A DNA stretch of 64,000 nt from assembly GCF_900101075.1 (NCBI RefSeq), contig NZ_FNFY01000001.1:248001-312000 (forward strand), in the 5' to 3' direction. A model generated the notes under the pieces. It was not told the DNA's origin. It was given only the letters and a program-made list of their open reading frames with translations, and ran no database searches. The stretch is from Lacicoccus qingdaonensis (GTDB lineage Bacteria > Bacillota > Bacilli > Staphylococcales > Salinicoccaceae). The first letter of the stretch is position 1; each line of letters opens with the position of its first letter. A program made the translations under genes and the position numbers. Positions 9,139-17,277 of the stretch are shown here, in pieces.

Positions 9139-9323
9139 ATGCAGTGGTATAATTTGACTTTGGCTCACTGTTGGTAATAGCGACTGTCATCATATTAATA
9201 GTGACACCATTTCTAGGCTATTCCAGCGGTATAACCACTACAGTATTTGTTGTGGGCATATTGTTTATCCTGCTCAATATCGGGATTTATCTATACCTTA
9301 GAACTAAAAAGATCAGAGAATGA
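9139..9323 (+). pseudogene. Small two-helix membrane protein, frameshifted near its start
   Basis: ATG 9139 follows AAAGGTGG with good spacing but reads only MQWYNLTLAHCW before a stop. From about 9159 a second frame reads FGSLLVIATVIILIV, then a short loop TPFLGYSSGITTT, then VFVVGILFILLNIGIYLYL and the charged end RTKKIRE, stopping at 9321-9323. This is a convincing two-transmembrane small protein of about 60 residues. One missing base near 9154-9160 would join the two frames. It sits just before a bidirectional terminator. It may be a real frameshift mutation or a sequencing error. The function is unknown. Confidence 0.55.
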
Positions 9324-9334
9324 TTCAGCATAAT

Positions 9335-9374
9335 AAAACGGATTGGCTATCAAATTTGATAGCCAATCCGTTTT
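9335..9374. terminator. Bidirectional terminator between convergent genes
   Basis: A perfect 40-base palindrome from AAAACGG (9335) to CCGTTTT (9374) centred on AAATTT. It has T-runs on both strands and serves the small membrane gene (+) and the thiosulfate importer (-). Confidence 0.92.
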
Positions 9375-9376
9375 TA

Positions 9377-10630
9377 TTAACACACAGAGTCATTCGATTT
9401 TGGTACGGATAATCCGAATAAAGGTCTCAGGTAAAGTGCAAGGAATGTGCCGCCGATCGCTACGATGCCCCAAATGTAGCCGTGCAGGCTGAATGAAGCG
9501 ATGCCGCCGAAATATGCACCGATGTTACAGCCGAATGCAAGACGTGCACCGTAGCCCATCAACAGACCGCCGATGACCGACGCCATGAAGTTGCCTTTGG
9601 TGATCTTTGTGAATTTGAACAATCCACCTGCAGCGGATGCCAAAAATGCACCGAGAATGACACCGAAGTTAAGAACTGTAGTGGAATCGGCAAATATGGA
9701 TGAATTCAGTGCTGTAGCTGCTTCTCCCTGCCAGTAGCCCCAGTTGGCCACGTCGAAGCCAATCACCTCTGCAACTTTGGATCCCCAAAGTGCAAATGCG
9801 GAAGTGATGCCCCATGGTTCACCGCGTGTCATGAGTGTCAAAGCATTCAACACTGCAAGAGCAACCGCAGCGGCCATCAGCGGCCAGGAACCTCTGAATA
9901 TCCTCTTCCAGCCGCTAGCGCTTGGCAACGGCGCGATTTTAGGGGAATTTCTTTTTTTCTCTACTATTTTACTGATGAATGCAATCAGGCCGAATATAAG
10001 GAGTGATACTACAAGAGCACCGCCGTAACCGAGCCCCGTCGAAGTGGCGAGTGAAAATTCACCCATTGACGGCAGTTCTTCCGTCCAGAACGGCAGGTGG
10101 GCTGCACCGACCGTCGTTCCGATGATGAAGAAAATCAAAGTGATGAACATGACAGAACGGCCGCCGCCGATGGCGTACAACGTACCCGAGGCACAGCCGC
10201 TGCCGAGCTGCATGCCGATGCCGAAAAGGAATGCGCCGACGAGCAGGCTGACACCGACGGGTGATACATATCCCGCAACTTCAGCTCCGAAAAATGAGAT
10301 GCCGAGTGCGAGAATCGGTGCGAATAATATGGTTGCTGCTCCCAGCATCACCATATGTGCACGTATCGCTTCGCCGTTACCGACAGACATCAGACGCCTG
10401 AAGGCGGAAGTGAAACCGAACCGTGCATGGAATAATGTATAACCGAGCAGTAATCCGATAACCATAAGCACCGGCTGCATAATTGATTGCGTGACTACCA
10501 AATATATAAATAAGACCAGACTGACCAGAATTCCGCCGCCAATAAGCAGCTTTTGCGGATCTTTCAATGCGTCCGCATGACGATGTACCGGATCCATCGT
10601 TTTACTCACGGTATTTATATTACTGACCAA
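9377..10630 (-). CDS. YeeE/YedE family thiosulfate importer (TsuA-like)
   Basis: A 417-residue, highly hydrophobic protein with two internal repeats of the YeeE/YedE (sulf_transp) domain. The conserved cysteine motifs of the thiosulfate permeation path are visible as GSGCASGTLYAIGGG and AFGCNIGAYFGGIAS. Characterised members such as TsuA take up thiosulfate as a sulfur source. The start is TTG 10630, preceded on the minus strand by AGGAGAG at 7-base spacing. No TusA-like or rhodanese gene is adjacent. A full-consensus sigma-A promoter lies upstream. Its regulation may involve the cysteine regulator CymR (encoded at 57.8 kb), but no site is proven. Confidence 0.9.
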   Translation of the reverse strand: MVSNINTVSKTMDPVHRHADALKDPQKLLIGGGILVSLVLFIYLVVTQSIMQPVLMVIGLLLGYTLFHARFGFTSAFRRLMSVGNGEAIRAHMVMLGAATILFAPILALGISFFGAEVAGYVSPVGVSLLVGAFLFGIGMQLGSGCASGTLYAIGGGRSVMFITLIFFIIGTTVGAAHLPFWTEELPSMGEFSLATSTGLGYGGALVVSLLIFGLIAFISKIVEKKRNSPKIAPLPSASGWKRIFRGSWPLMAAAVALAVLNALTLMTRGEPWGITSAFALWGSKVAEVIGFDVANWGYWQGEAATALNSSIFADSTTVLNFGVILGAFLASAAGGLFKFTKITKGNFMASVIGGLLMGYGARLAFGCNIGAYFGGIASFSLHGYIWGIVAIGGTFLALYLRPLFGLSVPKSNDSVC

Positions 10631-10671
10631 ATGAACTCTCCTATTCCTTAGTTAATTAGTATGAATTGATC

Positions 10672-10700
10672 ATTATAAGAGCCTCAAGATGAATTGTCAA
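10672..10700 (-). promoter_or_regulatory. Consensus sigma-A promoter of the thiosulfate importer
   Basis: On the minus strand TTGACA (10700-10695) and TATAAT (10677-10672) are separated by exactly 17 bases. Both hexamers match the consensus perfectly, about 40 bases before the TTG start. Confidence 0.85.
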
Positions 10701-10712
10701 AGGAAATTAATT

Positions 10713-10742
10713 AAAAAAGCAGCGCTTCTATATCAGCGCTGC
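10713..10742 (-). terminator. Terminator of the Fur-box MFS gene
   Basis: Read on the minus strand, stem GCAGCGCT (10742-10735) / AGCGCTGC (10726-10719) is followed by six T (10718-10713). Confidence 0.85.
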
Positions 10743-10777
10743 CTGTATAAAATCTGCAGTTCATTTTATCCATAGTA

Positions 10778-11968
10778 TTATGTCTGCATTCTCTTTGCAC
10801 GTATATACAGAAGAATATATATGATTATGGACATCGCGACAGAGCCGGCAGAAGCGGCATATATTGAGGCATATCCGAATATAAAAGCCATCTGCCCGAA
10901 CAGTATGGCACCGAGACCGATACCGAGATCGAAAAACGAGAAAAATGTTGCGTTTGCCATACCGCGTCTGTTGGCGGGTGCATTTTCAACCGACCATGCC
11001 TGCAGAGCGGGCTGGACACTTCCGAATCCGAGTCCGTAAAGTGAGGCTGCAATGAGCAGGACCGCAGTGTTCGGCAGCCAGGCGAGCATCAGCATCGCAA
11101 TGAATATTGACAGCGCACCCGGCAGAAATACATAAAGATGTCCTTTCCTGTCATAAATTCTGCCGGCGAATGTACGTGATATCATCAAAAACGCTGCGTA
11201 CAGCAGAAAGTATAACTCTATCCCGGCAATGTTCTTTTCAATGGCATAAATCGGAAGGAATGTGGCGATTCCGCCGAAAGTCGCTGTAATGAAGAACAGC
11301 AGGAGGGACGGTTTTACCGCTGTTTTTTCAAAAATATCAAACTTTAGTTTTGAAGCTCTTTTTTCTGCTTCTTCCGCTTTTTTATACCGGATTTGTGAAG
11401 CGAACAATAATGCGATCAATCCGAGTGCTGCACAAATTAAAAATAATTGTGGAAATGAAATGACACCGACCAGCGTCAGGCCCAGTGTCGGACCGAGTGC
11501 GAGCGCCACGTTACCCGACAGGCCGAAATAGCCGAGCCCTTCTCCGCGGCGTTTCGGCGGCACGATATCCGTTGCGATCGTGCCCCCTGCAGTTGTTGAA
11601 AATCCCCATCCCATCCCCTGGACGATTCTTAAAAGGAATAAAAACAGTATACTTGAAATGAAGCTGTAGCTTGCGATTGACAGAACAAATACAACGAGCC
11701 CGATCTTATAAACAAATCCCCGGCCCTTTGACTCCAATGCATGACCTGCATAAGGTCTGAGCAGGAGTGCTGAAAATGTAAATATACCGACGATCAGACC
11801 AACGAGCTGGTCATTCCCGCCCAGTTCTTTCAGAAATAAAGGAAGTGTCGGCAGTGTCATCTGAAAGCCGAGAAATACAAAGAAGTTAGCCAGACAAATA
11901 AAGACAAAATCTCTGGTCCAAATCCTGTCATCTAATTGCGCACTTTGTCCGTGCGGCTCTGAATTCAT
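10778..11968 (-). CDS. MFS transporter, DHA1-like, possibly iron-regulated
   Basis: A 396-residue major facilitator protein with twelve predicted helices. It has the loops RPYAGHALESKGRG (between helices 2 and 3) and GRIYDRKGHLYV (the equivalent in the second half). These carriers export drugs or metabolites by proton exchange, and the group includes staphylococcal metallophore exporters. ATG 11968 is chosen over the upstream ATG 12004 because AGGGG lies 8 bases before it. Two Fur-box-like sequences precede the gene (around 12000 and 12058). That suggests iron control and a possible siderophore or metallophore export role (inference only). The neighbouring GNAT gene points away from it. Confidence 0.85.
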   Translation of the reverse strand: MNSEPHGQSAQLDDRIWTRDFVFICLANFFVFLGFQMTLPTLPLFLKELGGNDQLVGLIVGIFTFSALLLRPYAGHALESKGRGFVYKIGLVVFVLSIASYSFISSILFLFLLRIVQGMGWGFSTTAGGTIATDIVPPKRRGEGLGYFGLSGNVALALGPTLGLTLVGVISFPQLFLICAALGLIALLFASQIRYKKAEEAEKRASKLKFDIFEKTAVKPSLLLFFITATFGGIATFLPIYAIEKNIAGIELYFLLYAAFLMISRTFAGRIYDRKGHLYVFLPGALSIFIAMLMLAWLPNTAVLLIAASLYGLGFGSVQPALQAWSVENAPANRRGMANATFFSFFDLGIGLGAILFGQMAFIFGYASIYAASAGSVAMSIIIYILLYIRAKRMQT

Positions 11969-11994
11969 GAATAAACCCCTCTTCTTTTCATAGT

Positions 11995-12008
11995 TGATTA
12001 TCATTATA
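11995..12008 (-). promoter_or_regulatory. Fur-box-like operator upstream of the MFS gene
   Basis: TGATTATCATTATA matches 13 of the last 14 positions of the 19-bp Fur consensus. It lies about 27 bases before the MFS start codon at 11968. The left third of the box is poorly conserved. A second copy follows at 12053. Confidence 0.45.
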
Positions 12009-12052
12009 CAGATTTTGTCGAAGGGGCACTAGAGGACGAACTTGAACAGCTT

Positions 12053-12064
12053 TGATTATCATGA
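12053..12064 (-). promoter_or_regulatory. Second Fur-box-like motif
   Basis: TGATTATCATGA repeats the core of the motif at 11995, 58 bases further from the MFS gene. The partial match alone is weak, and its value comes from the pair. Confidence 0.35.
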
Positions 12065-12194
12065 AATATTATTTTATCTAGTAAAGAAGGAACCGAAAGA
12101 AGGAACCGTTTAAATATAAAAGAAAGTACTGAAGCAATAAATTTACTATAATGAAAGTAATAAAATATTAATTTGCTAAAGTAGGGGAAGCCAT

Positions 12195-12743
12195 ATGAAA
12201 AGAATAAAACTTCAGATGATAAGAGAAAGTTCGAAGGATATACCCATGTATGAATTGCCAAAAGGATACAGATTCAGAATGTTTAAAGACGGTGATCAGC
12301 AATTGTGGGCAAATATTGAAATGAGAGTGGATGAATTTAAGACCGAAAAAGATGCGCTTCAAAGGTTCAACCGTGAATTCGGCAGTCATATTCATGAAAT
12401 GGAGGAGAGATGTTTATTTATAGAAACAGAGGAGGGTGAAGCGATTGGGACGACCACTGCATGGTATGGAGATTTAAAAGGGGACGGAAAGATACGCGGA
12501 AGAATCCATTGGGTCGGCGTTGTTCCTAAATACCAGGGGAGAGGTCTGTCCAAACCCATGCTGAGTCAGGCGATGGAAATACTGGTAGGCAAGCATGATG
12601 AATTTTACCTGACTTCGCAGACGACGAGCTGGCAGGCGGTCAACATGTACTTGAACTTTGGGTTCGAACCGGTACAACTTGATGAAAATTATGATGAGGC
12701 GTGGTCTTTGATGGAGGAAAAGCTGGACAAGAAGATCAGATGA
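12195..12743 (+). CDS. GNAT family N-acetyltransferase
   Basis: A 182-residue acetyl-CoA-dependent acetyltransferase with an unknown substrate. Motif A is clear: IHWVGVVPKYQGRGLSKPML includes the Q-x-x-G-R-G acetyl-CoA pyrophosphate loop. It is followed by the alpha4/beta6-beta7 region (TSSWQAVNMYLNFGFEPV in pattern, here with TTSWQ). The N-terminal half (PKGYRFRMFKDGDQQLWANI) is typical of the wider family. GTAGGGGAAG before ATG 12195 is an acceptable ribosome binding site. The gene is transcribed alone, divergent from the Fur-box MFS gene. Confidence 0.85.
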   Translation: MKRIKLQMIRESSKDIPMYELPKGYRFRMFKDGDQQLWANIEMRVDEFKTEKDALQRFNREFGSHIHEMEERCLFIETEEGEAIGTTTAWYGDLKGDGKIRGRIHWVGVVPKYQGRGLSKPMLSQAMEILVGKHDEFYLTSQTTSWQAVNMYLNFGFEPVQLDENYDEAWSLMEEKLDKKIR

Positions 12744-12861
12744 AATAATGTATTAAAAATACTCAATATTAGGAACATTAAAGAAAGAGTTGTAATTCAT
12801 ACCCATTCTCCTATATCATTAATCGGCGGTATATTACCCCCGTTTGAAAAGGAGGATAATA

Positions 12862-13758
12862 ATGAAGAAGAAAAGAAGTATTAAAAATATAAATTTTGAA
12901 AAGATAAAGCTGTCCATGACTCCGAGAATCACTGCCGAGACACTTCTGAATATATTATCAGTCATAGCCGGCTCATTCATTTTCGCGGTAGGTATCAACG
13001 TGTTCATGATTGCCGGCAATCTGGGTGAGGGCGGCGTCACAGGTCTGTCCATCATTTTCTTATACGCATTTGACATACCTCTAGCGATTTCCACATTGAT
13101 CTTAAATGGGATTCTGCTGATCATAGGATTCAGGTTCCTGTCGAAAAGGGCGATGTACTATACGATTTTTGCGGTCATACTGATGTCGTTTTTCCTAGGC
13201 CTTACGGAATCATGGTCGATAGCCAATGATGAAATCATTCTTAATGTACTATTCGGCGGACTGTTCATCGGTCTCGGTAACGGACTGGTCATCAGAATCG
13301 GCGCAACGACCGCTGGTTCTGCAATCATCGGCAGAATTGCCAATAAGTATCTGGATATGAAAATTGCGAACGCGATTTTACTGGTCGACCTGTTCGTGAT
13401 CCTGCTCAGTCTCACTGTATTGTCCGTCCAGCAGGTCCTGTTCACGATGGTGGCAATGTTCACAGCTGTCAAAGTGATGGATTTTGTCATAGAAGGTCTG
13501 AATCCGAAGAAGGCTATTACAATTGTTTCCTCCAAACCGGAAGCACTCGGCACGCTGATCAACAGTGAAATCGGCCGTGGAGTCACGATGGTGAATGGCC
13601 AGGGGTTCTACTCAAGAGAGCAGTTTGATATTCTCTATGTTGTAATAAACAAATCCAGACTGGTCAGATTGAAGCGGCTGATCAAAAAATATGATGAAAA
13701 TGCATTTGTCGTCGTGAATGATGTGAACAGTGTGCTTGGAAATGCATTCCCGCAGTAG
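12862..13758 (+). CDS. YitT family membrane protein (DUF161/DUF2179)
   Basis: A 298-residue protein with five or six N-terminal transmembrane helices (YitT domain, with the conserved GGVTGLSIIF after the first helix and RIGATTAGSAIIGRI mid-way). A soluble C-terminal DUF2179 domain spans about residues 215-295. The function of the family is unknown. ATG 12862 follows AAGGAGG with ideal spacing, so the longer frame from 12844 is not used. A second family member is encoded at 26463. A stray 37-codon copy of this gene's 3' end lies at 17278-17388, which shows that a close paralogue once existed nearby. Confidence 0.9.
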   Translation: MKKKRSIKNINFEKIKLSMTPRITAETLLNILSVIAGSFIFAVGINVFMIAGNLGEGGVTGLSIIFLYAFDIPLAISTLILNGILLIIGFRFLSKRAMYYTIFAVILMSFFLGLTESWSIANDEIILNVLFGGLFIGLGNGLVIRIGATTAGSAIIGRIANKYLDMKIANAILLVDLFVILLSLTVLSVQQVLFTMVAMFTAVKVMDFVIEGLNPKKAITIVSSKPEALGTLINSEIGRGVTMVNGQGFYSREQFDILYVVINKSRLVRLKRLIKKYDENAFVVVNDVNSVLGNAFPQ

Positions 13759-13930
13759 ATAATAAAAATCTGGATGTTATAGTGAAAACCCAAATGCCTA
13801 ACTTTGATTATATTATTTTGAAGGTGTGTCTTCTGTAAATTACAGGAGACATGCCTTTTAATTTTGTCTTAAACTTATCATTGTCGTAAACTGCTATGAA
13901 TTGATGAATGACAAATTTTCACATCGACTG

Positions 13931-13959
13931 TTGTCTGTCATATTAGATTGTGCTAATAT
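13931..13959 (+). promoter_or_regulatory. Promoter of the cmtR-cadA operon
   Basis: TTGTCT (13931-13936) and TAATAT (13954-13959) are spaced by 17 bases. The -10 hexamer lies inside the first inverted-repeat operator. Confidence 0.75.
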
Positions 13960-13960
13960 G
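13939..13960 (+). promoter_or_regulatory. Operator 1 of the CmtR-like repressor
   Basis: A perfect inverted repeat CATATTAG-N6-CTAATATG that covers the -10 hexamer, where a bound ArsR-family dimer would block RNA polymerase. Confidence 0.75.
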
Positions 13961-13972
13961 ACTTCATAAGTA

Positions 13973-13994
13973 CACATTAGCTGTATCTAATATG
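13973..13994 (+). promoter_or_regulatory. Operator 2 of the CmtR-like repressor
   Basis: CACATTAG-N6-CTAATATG is the same 8-6-8 repeat with one mismatch. Its centre lies 34 bases after operator 1, and it ends at the ribosome binding site GAGGAG. Confidence 0.7.
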
Positions 13995-14009
13995 AGGAGT
14001 GATTTCTTT

Positions 14010-14354
14010 ATGTACATAACAGATATAGACACGAAAATGAAGTTTCTGCACGGTTTTTCCAACAAATCCAGAGTTTTGATTCTGGAAAGTATCAAGGAAG
14101 AGGAAAAAACCGTGTCGCAAATAATCGACGAACTTGGCATCAGCCAGTCAAGTATTTCCCAACATCTTGCATGTCTGAGGGGCTGTGGTCTGATCGTCGG
14201 CAGACAGGAAGGGAAATATATGTACTACAGGGTCAGGAATAAACTGGTACGCGACCTGTTGACAAATTTTGATACAGTACTCGAAGATATACATGAGAAT
14301 GTGCATGGCTGCCAAAATCATATTGATGAAAAGGAGGCTGATCATGTCGGATAA
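14010..14354 (+). CDS. cmtR: ArsR/SmtB-family metal sensor of the CmtR (Cd/Pb) type
   Basis: A 114-residue winged-helix repressor that releases DNA on binding heavy metal. The recognition helix region is ELGISQSSISQHLACLRGCG. Cys55 and Cys59 within LACLRGCG, together with the C-terminal Cys101, reproduce the three-cysteine site of mycobacterial CmtR (Cys57, Cys61, Cys102) rather than the ELCVCDL site of ArsR/CadC. This predicts Cd(II)/Pb(II) sensing. ATG 14010 is used because GAGGAG lies at the right distance; the ATG at 13992 overlaps the operator. It overlaps the P-type ATPase gene by 11 bases, so both are controlled together by the two operators upstream. Confidence 0.85.
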   Translation: MYITDIDTKMKFLHGFSNKSRVLILESIKEEEKTVSQIIDELGISQSSISQHLACLRGCGLIVGRQEGKYMYYRVRNKLVRDLLTNFDTVLEDIHENVHGCQNHIDEKEADHVG

Positions 14355-16794
14355 ATGCTGCAGTACAACAGGGACACTTGAAAATGATACGGGACACGAT
14401 AGCAGTTGCTGTTCATCCAACCGGAATATTCAGGATGACTGCTGCAGTCATGAAGAACATCCTGAAGTCAAACAGTCGTCCGGAGAGGAAAGTATGGAAT
14501 ACCGGATACAGGGCATGGATTGTCCATCATGTGCAGCAACGATAGAAAAAAGCCTGCAGAAGCTGCATTACATCAATGATGCAAAAGTGAATTACAATAC
14601 TGCAAAGCTTCAGGTTGCAGGCAGCAGTGACCTTCAATTCAGAAATGTGGAAAGTGAAGTCGAAAAACTGGGTTTTCACGCTGAATCCATATCAGATTCC
14701 GGAACTTTCCTGTCGTATGATATCGCCGGTATGGACTGCGGCGGCTGTGCGAAGAGTATTGAAAACCATTTGAATAAAATGTCTGATGTAAACAATGTTT
14801 CGGTCAGTTTCGCCACAGGTAAAATGAAGATCGATCACTCAAACAGTATCGATGACATAGTCTCTGAAGTTTCGAAAGTGGGATACCGGGCGACGCTTCT
14901 GTCAGAAAATAATGACAACCCGGCTTCAAGATCCAGCAAAAACGGATTTGGAATGATCGGACTGACCGGTGTTCTGATTGCAGCGGGGTTCATCAGTTCA
15001 ACTTTGAATATGCCTGAGCTGGTTTCAATATTATTATATGCATCCGCAATGGTGATCAGCGGATACAAACCTGTAAAAAGTGCGTACTATGCTGTAAAAA
15101 GCGGTTCACTGGATATGAATGTGCTGATGTCGGCAGCGGCCATCGGTGCTGTACTGATCGGTGAATGGTTTGAAGGGGCCCTGGTCGTATGGCTGTTTGC
15201 ACTGGGTAACGTGCTGCAGGACCGTTCTTTGGAGACGACCAGAAATTCCATACGTAACCTGATGGATCTCGCGCCTTCCGAGGCGTGGATCAAGGTGGGG
15301 CCTGAATTGGTGAAGAGACTGGTTGAAGCAATATCACCCGGAGATACTGTTGTCATAAAACCAGGTGAACGTGTGCCGCTGGACGGTATGATCACTTCAG
15401 GAGAAACAAGTATAAATCAGGCGCCGATTACAGGAGAATCCATTCCTGTGTATAAATCATCCGGTGATGATGTATATGCCGGTACGATAAATGAAAATGG
15501 TTCAATTGAAATGGAAGTCACTAAACTCGTTGAAGACACGACCATTTCAAGAATCATCCACATGGTTGAAGAAGCTCAGGAACAAAAAGCGCCGACAGAA
15601 GCCTTCATCGATAAATTCGCTGCAATCTATACACCCATTGTCTTTATATTGGCATTGGCAGTCATAGTGCTGCCTCCGGTTTTCGGAATTGGAGCGTGGG
15701 GTGAATGGATTTACAGAGGACTTGCACTGTTGGTTGTTGCATGCCCGTGTGCTCTGGTCATTTCAACACCTGTTGCGATAGTTTCGGCAATCGGAAATGC
15801 GGCGAAAAACGGTGTGCTAATTAAAGGCGGCTCATTCCTGGAGAAAGCCGGCACCATAGACGCCATTGCGTTTGATAAGACGGGCACTTTGACTGAAGGC
15901 AAACCGAAAGTCGATGATGTACATGCTCTGACAGTATCTGAAGATGAATTGCTCTCCATTGCGAGAACGTTGGAAGAATATTCAAACCACCCGATTGCCA
16001 GAACAGTCGTTGATTATGCGAAAGATAAAGATATATCAACCATAGCCGGTAAAGCGTTTCATAATATTACGGGACATGGTGTCAAGGCGGAAATCGACGG
16101 AAAAGTATATTATGCGGGCAACATGAAATTGTTTGATGACCTGAATATCGGGGACACCGGATGGCATTCCAGAGTTGAAGATTTTCAAAGTGAAGGTAAA
16201 ACTGTGGTAATCGTCGGAACCGGTGAGGAAATCAGCGGCATTCTTACTGTATCCGACAGTGTGAGACCTTCTGCTATGAAAGCATTGGATGGATTGAAAA
16301 AAGCGGGAGTTAAATCACTTGTCATGCTGACCGGTGATAATGAAGGCACGGCGAAAATGATTTCAAATCAGACTAGCGTCAACCGCTATTTCGCAGAATT
16401 GATGCCGGAAGATAAAGTCAATGCGATCCGAAAACTTCAAAGTGAGGGACATAAAGTGGCGATGGTCGGTGATGGCATAAATGATGCACCTGCACTCGCA
16501 ATGTCGGATCTCGGCATTGCAATGGGCGGCGCCGGGACCGATACGGCAATGGAAACGTCTGATATCGTATTGATGGCGGATAATCTCGATAAGCTCTCCG
16601 GCACGATGCATATAAGCAGGAAAGCTCTGACAATCATCAAACAGAATATATGGTTTTCATTGATCATCAAAGCTGTCGCACTGCTTTTAATAGTGCCCGG
16701 ATGGCTGACACTCTGGATGGCAGTACTGAGTGATACAGGTGCAGCACTGATTGTGATACTCAATTCACTCAGACTGTTGAAAAGCGGAGAATGA
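14344..16794 (+). CDS. cadA: Heavy-metal P1B-type ATPase (Cd/Zn/Pb exporter, CadA-like)
   Basis: An 816-residue metal pump exporting divalent soft metals from the cytoplasm. The N-terminus carries three Cys-Cys pairs (residues 5-6, 22-23, 33-34) in a Ser/His-rich tail. Two HMA domains follow, with GMDCPSCA (Cys60, Cys63) and GMDCGGCA (Cys132, Cys135). The P-type core shows the transmembrane CPCAL metal site, the phosphorylation loop DKTGTLTEGK, the NHPIA nucleotide motif and GDGINDAPALA. ATG 14344 follows AAGGAGG. CPC together with the CmtR-like regulator upstream points to Cd/Pb/Zn rather than copper. It is the second gene of the operon. Confidence 0.93.
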   Translation: MSDKCCSTTGTLENDTGHDSSCCSSNRNIQDDCCSHEEHPEVKQSSGEESMEYRIQGMDCPSCAATIEKSLQKLHYINDAKVNYNTAKLQVAGSSDLQFRNVESEVEKLGFHAESISDSGTFLSYDIAGMDCGGCAKSIENHLNKMSDVNNVSVSFATGKMKIDHSNSIDDIVSEVSKVGYRATLLSENNDNPASRSSKNGFGMIGLTGVLIAAGFISSTLNMPELVSILLYASAMVISGYKPVKSAYYAVKSGSLDMNVLMSAAAIGAVLIGEWFEGALVVWLFALGNVLQDRSLETTRNSIRNLMDLAPSEAWIKVGPELVKRLVEAISPGDTVVIKPGERVPLDGMITSGETSINQAPITGESIPVYKSSGDDVYAGTINENGSIEMEVTKLVEDTTISRIIHMVEEAQEQKAPTEAFIDKFAAIYTPIVFILALAVIVLPPVFGIGAWGEWIYRGLALLVVACPCALVISTPVAIVSAIGNAAKNGVLIKGGSFLEKAGTIDAIAFDKTGTLTEGKPKVDDVHALTVSEDELLSIARTLEEYSNHPIARTVVDYAKDKDISTIAGKAFHNITGHGVKAEIDGKVYYAGNMKLFDDLNIGDTGWHSRVEDFQSEGKTVVIVGTGEEISGILTVSDSVRPSAMKALDGLKKAGVKSLVMLTGDNEGTAKMISNQTSVNRYFAELMPEDKVNAIRKLQSEGHKVAMVGDGINDAPALAMSDLGIAMGGAGTDTAMETSDIVLMADNLDKLSGTMHISRKALTIIKQNIWFSLIIKAVALLLIVPGWLTLWMAVLSDTGAALIVILNSLRLLKSGE

Positions 16795-16810
16795 AAGCAG
16801 ATGATAACAC

Positions 16811-16860
16811 ACCCGGTTGAATAGTGGAGGACAAACCAAAAAGCCGGGTTTTCCCCTTTT
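16811..16860 (+). terminator. Possible terminator after cadA
   Basis: ACCCGG (16811-16816) can pair with CCGGGT (16844-16849), followed by TTTCCCCTTTT. The 27-base loop makes this a weak call. Confidence 0.35.
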
Positions 16861-16879
16861 GTCTTCTGCAATCAATGTC

Positions 16880-17134
16880 TTACCATTCTTTTCGTTGTTG
16901 AGCAGAACCTGAAGCGAGTTCATCTGCATATCCCAGGTAGAAGACGACTATATTCTCTTCATCACCGATTATGATATCTACGGATGAACTAATCTGACCT
17001 CCACATGTAATATCCACATTGATCTCCCCAGTCCGATTTACAGAGTCTTCTGTCTGGGAAATGTCAAATCCAGCTTGTATGGAATACAGTTTTTTCGCAA
17101 AAGCGTGTTTCCACGGCAGGTAATCAGAATATCT
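16880..17134 (-). pseudogene. Start-less open frame, probable gene remnant
   Basis: The minus strand is open for 84 codons between stops at 17135-17137 and 16880-16882 but has no ATG or TTG; its only start-like codon is an internal GTG. The composition looks coding: SDYLPWKHAFAKKLYSIQAG, then an alternating hydrophobic stretch (SSSVDIIIGDEENIVVFYLG), ending QQRKEW. I do not recognise the family. Another gene remnant, a piece of yitT, lies 150 bases away, so the whole 16.8-17.4 kb gap looks like decayed sequence. It is likely the C-terminal end of a lost cytoplasmic protein. Confidence 0.45.
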
Positions 17135-17277
17135 TTAGATTTTCATTATAAAATAAATCAATGCCACGAATATTGTTACTGTGACGTGAGTTAAAATACG
17201 TCCGGAAGAAAATTCCGAGTGGTTGAATTTAATAATTATTTAAGATTTATATGTAATTGTGATAATAGGTCGTCACC

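Noticed and set aside
12004-12261. 85-codon minus-strand frame ending in a Ser-rich run
   Set aside because: It overlaps the Fur-box region and the start of the GNAT gene, with no ribosome binding site or family resemblance.
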